Assembly: GCA_037693485.1 (NCBI GenBank)
Contig: CM075347.1
Coordinates: 137,238,501 to 137,302,500 of the forward strand
DNA: 64,000 nt
Reading direction: 5' to 3'
DNA from: Kitagawia praeruptora
Taxonomy: Eukaryota > Streptophyta > Magnoliopsida > Apiales > Apiaceae
Shown one piece after another: positions 54,786-64,000 of this stretch (position 1 is its first letter; every line of letters begins with the position of its first letter). The position numbers and the translations under genes were made by a program. Under the pieces are notes generated by a model that made no database searches, had not been told where the DNA came from, and was given only the letters and a program-made list of their open reading frames with translations.

Positions 54786-57700
54786 TCAGAGGCTATGCTT
54801 CCTATTTAGAAAGGCATTGTATTGTTCTTTGATGGAGTGCAACTCCATATCAACTTCTTCCATGTCCTTCCTTTCCCCTGGAGTTTGCGCGGAACATGCA
54901 ATGCCAATTCTTAGTATTGAAGCAATACACGTTAGCATTGCCTGTTCTTCTTCTTCTCGTTCTTCAGATATTAATGTTGGATCCACAATCTCATGTACTT
55001 GGTCTGGTAAAGCCGTTCGAACAAAGTTGTGTATGTCCAAGCCTTCTGCAAACATTTCCTCAGTTGGTCTCCTCCCAGTGAACAACTCTAACAGTAAGAT
55101 GCCATAGCTGTACACATCCCCTTGTGTTGTTGTGGCACCACCCATACCATATTCTGCATGTGTAAGTTTTTATAAAGTACCATCACTCAATTATCTACAG
55201 CTACAATAATCATAAAAGATTTTATATATGTATAAAAAATTTACCAGGAGGAACGTAGCCAATAGAACCCTTAACCCCAAGAGAAGTACTTTGATTCCCG
55301 TTCAAGTTTTCAGCTGATCCTGGAAGAAGCTTTGCCAAACCGAAGTCACTAACATGAGCTACCATATCATTGTCAAGAAGAACATTGCTTGGCTTTAGAT
55401 CACGATGAATGATTGAAATGTGGCATTGGTGATGAAGATAATTTAGTGCAGAAGCAACATCAATAACAATATTCAATCTTTGAAGCAGGTTCAAGTTCCT
55501 TGGTTGATTTTCTTCTCGATCGCCAACTGGATGCAACCACGTTTCTACATTTCCATTAGGCATGAACTCGAAAACAAGTGCTTTAAAGTCGTTACCTTGA
55601 AAATCCGTGCTAGAGCAAGACGTGATGATCTTAACGAGATTACGGTGACGAATACTACGCAATGATTCACACTCCGCATTGAATGTTTTTAAAGATCCTC
55701 TCTGTTGAAGCTTGAAGACCTTCACAGCAACAATCAATCTGCCCTCGTCTAGAATCCCTTTATAGACTCGTCCAAAACTACCCTCACCAATCAAGTTGTC
55801 TGGGGAAAATCCACCCGTTGCTTGAAGAAGTTCACCATAAGAAACTTTGAGATATGGACTCCTCGAAGAGTTTGAAGAAGATGTTTTTTGGGGTTTTTTC
55901 TTCATATAAATTATAAGATAAATGAGGAGCCCAAGGACAGAGAAAGAGACCGCCAGCGAGATTGCTAGTATGAAACCAAGAGACCTCTTTTTGGTGGAAT
56001 GATCGAGTCGGCATGCCACCAAGTTCAGTTCTTTGCTTCCCCCACAAAGCTTGATGTTTCCGTCAACTGAAACAGCATTTGCATTTTGGAAGATTCCGTT
56101 TTTTGGCACGTCACCTTCCAGGTCATTGAATGATAGATTTAAACGTTCGAGATATTGGAAGTCACCAAAATATTTTGGGATTTCCCCTGTGATATTGTTG
56201 CTTGATGCATCAATCTCGTGTACAACCTTTAAAGAAGTTAAGGATTGAGGAATCCTTCCTTCAAATGAATTGTTCTCCAGAGAAAGCACTTCTATACTTA
56301 TACAACTCCCAAGGGCACTGGGTATTTCACCCGACAACTTATTTCCAGACACATCCAGTAATTGGAGGTTTTTAAGATTACCCACCTCAATAGGTAAGGA
56401 ACCAGTGAGAAAATTACTTGATAAACTAAGACTGGTTAGGGAGAAGATATCAAATAATTGTCTGGGAATGGTTCCATTTAAATTGTTATAAGAAATGTTT
56501 AGAAGGTTTAGAAATTTAAAACCACCAAATTCTAGAGGGATGCTTCCTTCTAATCTGTTATCATTTAGATATAACTCATAAAGAGAAGTAATGTTTGCTA
56601 GAGAAGCTGGGATAGGCCCAGTAAGCTTATTTTCAAATAGAATTAGTCTTTGTAACATCATTTTTCCAATAGATGATGGAATACTACCTTGAAACTTGGC
56701 AGTTTCGAGTCCTAGTGCAATCAGGTTGGGAAGTTCTCCTATTGCTTCTGGTATAGTTCCAACTATTGGATTATGTCCAACATATAAGTACTCTAGGCTG
56801 GATAAGTTTGACACAGAAACAGGAAGAGCACCACCAAAGTTGTTATAGCTTATGACCAAGGACTTTAGGAATGTGGCATTTGTTAGAGAAGTGATGAAAC
56901 TCAAATCTTCTGATTCTCCTGTTCCCAGCTGCAGGTTATTTGAGATAATGAACAATTCCAGATTCTGAAGGGCTCCCAAGTCACTGGGAACCTTTCCTGT
57001 GAGGAAGTTGTCCATTACATTGAATAGCTGAAGCATGGTAGCGTTATTTAGTGACCTTGGAAAAGGCCCTGAAAAGCTATTTCCAGTTGCCATGAAGTCG
57101 ACCAGGTTTGGAAGAGTAACGCCGAGGTTTGGTGGAAGACTACCAGATAGGTTGTTTTGAATAATAGAAAACTCTATTATGGAAGAAATGTTGTAGATTA
57201 ATGAAGGGATCTGCCCAGAAAGTGTATTATATTCAACAATAAATGATGTTAACTTTGACAACCTGCCAAGGGTCTCTGGAATATTCCCCTCCAGATTATT
57301 ACTTCCAATGTGGAAGTACTCTAGGGATGATAAGTTACCAAAAGATGCAGGTATTTCTCCAGAAAGAGTGTTAGATCCAAGATACAATTTTTTAAGTTTT
57401 TGAAATGAACCAAGCTCTGCAGGGATACTCCCTGTGAGATTATTTTCTCCTAAATATATAAGATTAAGATCCTTGCATTGTGTAAGATTCATGGGGATTT
57501 TGCCAGTAAAAGAATTATTTCTCATATTCAAATGTCGGAGACGGAACAACTCACCTATTTCTGCGGGGATGGAGCCGTGGAATTTGTTATGTCCAAGGTC
57601 GAGGACCCTTAGAAAGCTAAGGTTTCCGATATGAGGTGATATGGAGCCTACCAAACCCTGGCTAGAGAGGTTGAGTGATATAATCCTGTCATGATGAAGC

Positions 57701-57897
57701 TTGCTGCATATTATCCCCTGCCACTGGCAGAAATGAACAGATTGGTTCCATGAGCTCAAGCCGCCTTGTATCTGATCTTTAAGTGCAAGCAGGGAGAGCA
57801 CATCAGTAGTCTTATTTACTGACAAAGTAGAGCACTTGCATAGCAAGATGAGCAAGAAAAAAGAGGTAAACCAAGACGACGCTGCTTTAGAATTCAT
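54786..57897 (-). CDS. LRR receptor-like kinase (class XII type), intact
   Basis: Two exons: 55245-57897 and 54786-55153, spliced ccg/aa in phase (VPPEYGMGG), giving about 1006 aa. The start MNSKAASSWF (57897) gives a clean signal peptide; an upstream in-frame ATG at 58029 would bury it. Next come an LRR N-terminal cap (NKTTDVLSLLALKDQI), about 20 extracellular LRRs (FHGSIPAEIGELFRLRHL), a TM segment near residue 650 (LAISLAVSFSVLGLLIYLII) and a kinase: LIGEGSFGRVYKG, VAVKVF, IIHRDLKPSNVLL, DFGLAKL, ELFTGRRP. Plasma-membrane receptor, probably for microbial or peptide ligands. Unusually for this class it has HRD rather than the non-RD HCD. No damage seen. Paralogue of the relic at 14.4 kb. 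Confidence 0.93.
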
Positions 57898-58029
57898 GTC
57901 TGGTATGTGAAGCAATATTATAATATTGATTATGTTCCTTTTATAACTCAAGTAATTCAACATATGACGATAGATTGGACCTGTTAAACGATGCTGACGA
58001 CAAGATGGTCCCAGGTATGGCCACAACAT

Positions 58030-59174
58030 TTATGCGTACTCAAGTATGACTTTTTGAACATTAAAGACGTAGCCTATTGGCCTTGTTTGTATTACTTGGC
58101 AACTTGCGTCCCTTCAGTCATTCCTGTTTCTGCACTCATCACCGGTGTTGTAAAAAACGGGAATCAGATTTAATCCATAGAGGTACCGAACAATGATTAA
58201 TTAACTAAATTCGTAGACACAACTTATAAATAATATAGACACTAAAGCACTACATTTTGTAGACACTTATCCTGACACTGTCATTTAGGTGAAGTGGAAT
58301 GTGTGCTAACGGCACTAGTTATCCTTCCTAGAAACTCCTAGGTAATCATATTTCTCGTTCGGAGCAGACCGGTGGTATCCCTTGGGCGAATCATTACTCC
58401 ATTTATGCCAAGGAGGGTTGAGGACTATGCTTAACGACTCCAAGATTGAAGTCTTCCACTGAATCAATATTGGTTCTGGGGCCATAGTTAGGTCACAGCC
58501 CATCAATATGCATCACAAAAATTAGTGGCACCTATAAATGAGACTCATGATCGTGTGGATTTAGAAAATTGTACTCATGACCAATCAAAATATAGAGGGA
58601 TGGTTGACGAGGCTTTACTTGAATCAATCTTGGGGCATTGCTTAATCAAACCAACCGTAAGCTTGCTTGACAGGTTGAACTGAGCATTTCCAACCCATTA
58701 CACCAATTTGGTGTAACTTTTACAACATATTGGTGTAAAAATTTCACCAAATTTTAAATCATCTCCAACCCATCTACACCAAATTTTATACCAAATTAAG
58801 GAAATCATTCTCATTTTAAAAGCACATTCTTCCTCTTTTTCAATATTTATATCAATATACTTATGTTAAACAACATGTAATATATCAAATTGTAACATTC
58901 AAAAAGTCTTAAAAAAAATTCCCTCATAAAAAAATTTCACATCAACAACTAAAATGAAGAAAATACATGTATAAAGATACATCATAACTTAAATTTCCCT
59001 TGCTCTCTTACTTGAATGCTCTCACTTTGCTTCTCTTGTGAGAGTTGAGTGCTAAGCTTTGTAACTAGCAAGGGGCTAGTGTGGGTCAAGGGCATCCAAC
59101 TTTTGTAATATTGTTTACTAATAAAGAAAGGGTCTTTGTTAGTAAGTGTGGTTGTCTTCTACTCTTATATTTCT
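58030..59174. other. Upstream region of the LRR receptor kinase
   Basis: No gene supported. Presumably holds the receptor kinase promoter and 5' UTR. 58690-58800 has short inverted phrases (accaatttggtgtaa, ttacaccaattt) like MITE debris. This region and the LRR ectodomain are what the 14-kb paralogue lost. Confidence 0.5.
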
Positions 59175-59600
59175 CTTATATTCGCTACACAAGTGGTAGG
59201 GAACACTTGGGGTAAGGCACATGGTGCGGAAAACTCCTGGTCTACGGAGCAAGAAAATGGATCGAGGAGGCATCTATCAAGACAGACCAAGTCAAATTAG
59301 GCCCTAACAGATTATCAATTGATCCATTTGAAAATGTAATTCAAAAACATCTTAACACTTTGATTTCTGCTCAACTTATATATAGAACTGTGGTAGTTTA
59401 GGGTAAGATGCACATGGTAGATACAATAGTAGAGAAGTTGCACAAAAATATATTCTTTATTTTTTGGATACTAGGGACATAAAGTGCATAGATTTTAACT
59501 CCTTACTGTACTTCAAGAGTTTTGATGAATTACAGTATGTGAAGTTTTTAGTTCAAACTACTGCTAGTGTTGTAGAAACAGAAAATGTAGCTAGTTATAA
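59175..59600. repeat. Flank shared with 15610-16020 (segmental duplication)
   Basis: Same sequence as the region beside the kinase pseudogene, in the same orientation. Non-coding as far as I can see. Confidence 0.8.
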
Positions 59601-60785
59601 AGAAATTTGAGAGAGAGTATACACGAGAGAGAGAGAGAGAGAGATTTTAGACTACTAGAGTTTGTTACATCTTATTAGCTGGCAAAAGTCTAACTTGAAC
59701 TAACTATTTCTAATTCTGGAAAGTGCTGACGTGGAGCATGACTGAGCTTCTTGACTTGCTTCTTGACTTGAGCTTAATTGAGCTGCTTGACTTAGATGTT
59801 ACATGTTGACTCATATATTCAACAGTAACATCTGATATTCCTGACTTGAACCACCAAGAGTTAGTTTTCTAAGAAAAATTAACTACAAAAGTCGTAACAA
59901 CCGTTTTACAGTAACTATGCCAGAGTGAAGAGATTTTATTACAACATTAACATTTTAGTTCATGTCGTCTTCCATCAATATATTTCAATGATAGTCTCAC
60001 TTGTACAACGAAGAGATATACTACTACCAGACTATTCGTTTGTCCGAAATTACAAAATTTATAGCGTCAATGTTAGTGTCTAAAGCAGATTTTCAATATA
60101 CAATATTTCATATATATGAATCCTGCATTCTACTCTTCATTGCAGGCTTGAGGCTTGGTGAAGTGACCAAGTCCAAGTGAGATCATGTCTTGGAAAATCC
60201 ATCTTTTTTGATAAAAATTTCGAAAACTCCTAGTTCTGTGTTATCCTATCTCAGCAACAAATCTGCCGATCAATCACAGTGCAGTTTCCGCAAAATAACA
60301 TTAAGCAATAATAGTAGCTACCGAGTGGTCCGAAAAATAACGTTGAGACTACAATCCGATCATAAATTATCTACTTCAGAAAAAGCTTAAGCATATCATT
60401 TAGCAAATATTAAGCACTTCTCCCATAGACAAGTGACAGTTTGCTAAATCTTAGCATAATAATACTCATCAATTAAGAGCTGCCAAGTGGTCCAATAAAT
60501 AACGTTGAGAGTACAACCCGGCCGTTTATAAATCACCCAGTTCAAAGAAAGCTTAAGCATAACAATTAGCGCAAAAAACAATTAACTTTTCATTTGATCG
60601 CTGGTGAAAGCCTGGAATTTTCTGAAAGTACCTAGTACAAGGCCACACATAAACCAATAATAAAATTTCTAAAATGACATGGAAACACCTAGCATACCAT
60701 GTTAATCATCTCCAAGGCCTAGTGATGAAATATTCAGTGACTTTATGAAGCTTCATTTCATTCTGTTGTACAAGCTACAGAACCT
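59601..60785. other. Intergenic, GA microsatellite and a two-copy tandem repeat
   Basis: A GA microsatellite lies at 59623-59645. Two diverged copies of an ~110-bp segment (gagtggtccgaaaaataacg...gcttaagcat) sit at about 60296-60405 and 60470-60572. The frame at 60190-60390 belongs to this repeat and has no recognised domain. Confidence 0.5.
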
Positions 60786-61000
60786 TGTTAGATATATGTT
60801 AGATATAAGAGTGAATCTATAAATACATTCTCTTATATTCAGTTGTAATCATCTAGCTTATTCACAATGTAACCATATAACTGATTCATTTTCTCTGTAA
60901 CACACAGTTATGTAAATATACAGTTTATACCTCTTCTTCTTCATTGTTACTATCTCCATTAATGGAGCTTAATACCTGCTCTATATTAATAAAAGTAACA
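60786..61000 (+). repeat. Copia-type LTR
   Basis: Runs tgttagatata...aaaagtaaca and is followed directly by the primer binding site tggtatcagagc, so it is the 5' LTR of a plus-strand retrotransposon. The start could be 11 bp further in, since tgttagatata occurs twice. No partner LTR is in the window. Confidence 0.75.
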
Positions 61001-61966
61001 TGGTATCAGAGCGACATGGTATCTCTTACAAGTCCGATAATATAAGTTTACTACCTGAACGCAAGCTTTAAATTTATTTATTGACATGATAAAGAGTTCA
61101 ACTATAGTGGAAGTCAGATAAACTCTCCTATCTCCAGCTGCTTGGATAACGATATCTCTCATTTATTGAGCTTGGACATGGTATCAGAGCCTAGGTGCTC
61201 GATTCTTCATTTTCCGCTGCTTACTGTTGTTATCTTCTGCTGCCACTGCTTACGGTTGTGATCTTCCGTTTCTATACGTGTTTGTTATCTTCCGCCATTG
61301 TTTATGAATTTCAAGCTTCGTGTTCTTCATCTACACTTACAACTGTTATCTACAATCTATTTCTTCATCACAGAATTGGTACTATCTGAGCTCATACTCA
61401 ATTTCTGAATCTCTTGTTCTGTTGTGTTCATCGTGTTTGTGTTTCAATTCATAAAAAAAAAAATCACTCCTATCATATGTCTCTGATCGTTCTATCTCTG
61501 ATCGTTGTTTATCGATCATTATCAAAACATATCTGTTTTCATTCTTATTGTTGTTGTGTATATCATTGAGAATTCATGGCGTCATTCTCATGTTTTGTTA
61601 CGATTTGTTTTCTATAAACTTGTATTCTACCTGTTTGATGAAACTCCTCAATGAGTTTTATTGCTTTTATCTTGCAAAATTTATCATCATTTCTATATAC
61701 ATCTGTCCTGTGATCATCGTGCATCATTCGTCGGTGTTACGAGATCAATTTCGATAATCAAAACATACGTCTATCCTCATTGTGTATCATCCTCTGTACT
61801 TGCTGTTGTTCTTGCCTATACACAAAATTGTATCTCTATCTCTAACTGAATCAGTTAGAGATGTCTAGCCTGTCATCTATCACTGTTGTTACTCAATGTA
61901 CTCTGCGTTTGTTGCTGCTACTTTACAGTAAATAAAAAATATCTTGCTACTTGTTAGTAGTATTTT
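61001..61966 (+). mobile_element. Leader of a truncated Copia-like element
   Basis: Starts with the primer binding site tggtatcagagc (61001-61012); a second copy lies at 61179-61190. The rest is TC-rich leader (cttccgctgc-type phrases) with no gag. It ends where the Gypsy LTR begins, suggesting the Gypsy element interrupted it. Confidence 0.6.
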
Positions 61967-63198
61967 TGTGTGTTCGTTCTCAGGGAAGGACTAAATTTAC
62001 TACAAAGTTCAGGTTTCTTATCTCTTTTCGTCTAGAAGTATGTGAGAAGAATTTTTGGGTTTGTGTATTAACTAAATTAACCAAGAACTAATTATAAGCA
62101 CTAAGAATTGATTTTAAACTGAGATTCAAATATATGGGAAAACAATCTAAGAACTGGGGTTCTTCACTTGGTCTCAATACATGCTCAATATTAATGTGAT
62201 ATTTGTGTTCCTACCTTGCTGAAAACAATTCTTCTAAAGTTATACTGTACCCTCCCAGGTTACAATATAGTGCCTACAGCTATACCCTAATTGTCACTCC
62301 CGTGATGCAATCAAAGTATATCTATAAACTGTTAAGTGCCAAGAATTATATGTCTCACAATTCTCCTATTAATCTCCCGATCTAATATTAAAATTATGTC
62401 TGTTAAATCATGTACTAAGATTGCAACTTCTCTCCCAAGCTTATTACAATCCCTAGAATACAATCAAAGGTTCATGACTCCCCTAATTTTGTTAAGATCT
62501 CATTAACAGATCAGCAAAGCAGAAAATCACATAATCAAGCATGCATGAATACCAAGGAATACTACCCAATCCTCAGATTAGAGAATTAGTTACGCATATT
62601 TAATAAAGAAAACATAATAATAATGATAATGAATGAAAACATAATATTGAAAAAAGAATTGAAGATCGAAAGTACCTTGATACGATTAAAAGCTATGAAC
62701 TGTTATGATTTACAATGGTAGGATGTGTTTAAATAGGCTCTACAAATCTTGCCCAGCAAGATATTACCTTCTATTACAATTAGGATTTAAAGAAAGTACC
62801 CAAAACTGCCCAGAATACAATTAGAATTAGAAAAAGGGAAAAACAGTAAATTCCCAGCCTTCTTTTACAAGAACACGTGCGCGATTTAATTCAGCATATT
62901 TCTTGCACTTGTTTCCTATCCTAGGTTGTAGAAAATCTCTCAAGCTTCGCGTGGGCAGTAAGATTGCTGAAAACGGACTTCTAGAACTCCAGATATGGCC
63001 AAAACAGTATAAGCTGCGCAGCCTTCCCGGAAAATCCGAATTTTAATCAATTAAATCTCCAAAAACGACAAAAGCTTAGATATTCTTGCAAACCTGCACA
63101 CCTACACAAAACACATCAAAACTACACAAACTTGAGTCCAAAACAATCAATTTAAGCCGATTTAGAATGCTCCAAGTGGATATAAAATCCACTTATCA
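61967..63198 (-). repeat. Tat/Ogre-like Gypsy 3' LTR
   Basis: On the minus strand it begins tgataagtggattttatatc at 63198, directly after a purine tract (aagtttgggggtgtt, complement of 63199-63213), as in plant Tat-lineage Gypsy elements. Its other end near gtgtgttcgttctcagggaa is approximate. The internal region lies to the right, so this is the 3' LTR. Confidence 0.65.
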
Positions 63199-64000
63199 AA
63201 CACCCCCAAACTTAAACCGATGCTTGTCCTCAAGCATAAACAATTACAACTAACTAACTAACTAGTACCACTTCCGTAGGTGATCACGGTTGCATTTGGC
63301 ATATGCAACAAGCCCTTTAAACCCTAGGCAGCCCTAGTGGACGAGTAAGGTCTCGTGAGGGCCTATAGCGAATGTACCCACAAAATCCATTTAACCTAAT
63401 GCAATGCAATGCATGAATGCAACTAAATGAAAATGCAATTAATCTAGCCTACCATACCTTCAAATCCTCTCATGCCATATCAACTTAAGAATCAAAGTAA
63501 ATACGCAATGTCTTGGTGTCGAAAGTGCAAGTATTCACATAGTCTACTCAATGAACATGCATAAGTTCTCACAAGCCCATGTCAAGTGTAAGAATAAGTT
63601 AGTAAACATGCTAAGCCTACAAGAGCACATCTTTAAGACAACACTCGGGATCTCATACGCAAAAACAAGCAAACACTCACAATCCACTCACAAAAGAATA
63701 TTCACTCAAGAACATGGGTAAGTGTATCACTCAATTCCAACAAAATCATAAGCATGCTTGACATTTGGTATCAATCTAACTCTTAACACAACATACATCA
63801 ATGACAATAATCAAAAGGTCTTCATTCGGGTTGTAACGGGGGCTAGGTATGTCAAATAAGCCAAAAACAGGTGAAGTGTCAAAAGCTAGTAAGTACCATA
63901 ATGAACCATTCACAACACCCTATTTCCTCCCACATAAATTTTACTAAGAACACTCGACTAGTCGACTAAAGTAGGATCACAACAAACACAAACATGCTCT
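63199..64000 (-). mobile_element. Internal 3' untranslated part of the Gypsy element
   Basis: Begins with the purine tract complement, then gatgcttgtcctcaagcat. No coding motif appears before the window ends; the pol genes would lie beyond 64000. Confidence 0.55.

Overview
This window is nuclear DNA of a flowering plant, almost certainly a eudicot. It contains TIR-NBS-LRR (TNL) resistance genes, a group absent from grasses, plus an LRR receptor kinase, an S-domain/WAK kinase relic, an F-box/PP2 gene and typical plant transposons. Composition is strongly AT-rich. The Stowaway-like and Tourist-like MITEs would suit an asterid such as an Apiaceae species, but I cannot fix the species from sequence alone. 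Genes are few, and most of the window is transposons and gene relics in layers.

Layout. 1-1.6 kb holds Stowaway MITE debris. 1.6-4.85 kb is a TNL gene without a TIR exon whose remaining four exons join in frame. 5.2-6.5 kb is a second, wrecked TNL: its TIR start is fused to the linker exon and a 226-bp TRIM retroelement sits in its LRR exon. 6.6-14.3 kb is AT-rich repeats with a Tourist-like MITE and Helitrons, one of them (12056-14321) dated by an empty site elsewhere in the window. 14.4-16.0 kb is a kinase-only pseudogene of an LRR receptor kinase (minus strand). 16.5-17.2 kb is an unrecognised charged ORF. 18.0-19.1 kb is an apparently intact F-box/PP2-B gene, with a relic copy at 20.1-20.3 kb. 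21.4-21.7 kb is a hairpin-forming inverted duplication. 22.6-23.3 kb is a retroposon with a 16-bp target duplication. 23.4-25.0 kb is a lectin-kinase/WAK chimeric pseudogene. 25.0-27.4 kb holds a MITE, an 888-bp long-TIR MULE-like element and nested Tourist-like MITEs. 28.8-30.2 kb has a 175-bp tandem array.

31.5-44.9 kb is a three-level nest: a LINE relic holds a rearranged Copia (31725-44805), which holds a 10,052-bp Sirevirus-type Copia (32053-42104) with an extra ORF after pol. 45.2-45.6 kb is a third TNL relic. 45.9-46.9 kb is a short Helitron. 47105-53642 is a 6.5-kb CACTA transposon carrying exon pieces of at least four unrelated host genes (gamma-glutamyltransferase, SERINC, OPT transporter, poly(A)-binding protein). 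A small cysteine-rich peptide relic follows. 54.8-57.9 kb is the intact two-exon LRR receptor kinase, the paralogue of the 14-kb pseudogene. The right edge has a Copia LTR and leader, then a Tat/Ogre-like Gypsy LTR running off the window.

The working genes are few: perhaps the TIR-less TNL, the F-box/PP2 gene and the LRR receptor kinase. The order TNL then RLK occurs twice in the same orientation (5.6 then 14.4 kb; 45.2 then 54.8 kb). This suggests an immune-receptor block was duplicated and each copy was then broken up by different transposons. The most novel item is the multi-gene Pack-CACTA. The best-controlled one is the Helitron, with both filled and empty sites in the same window.
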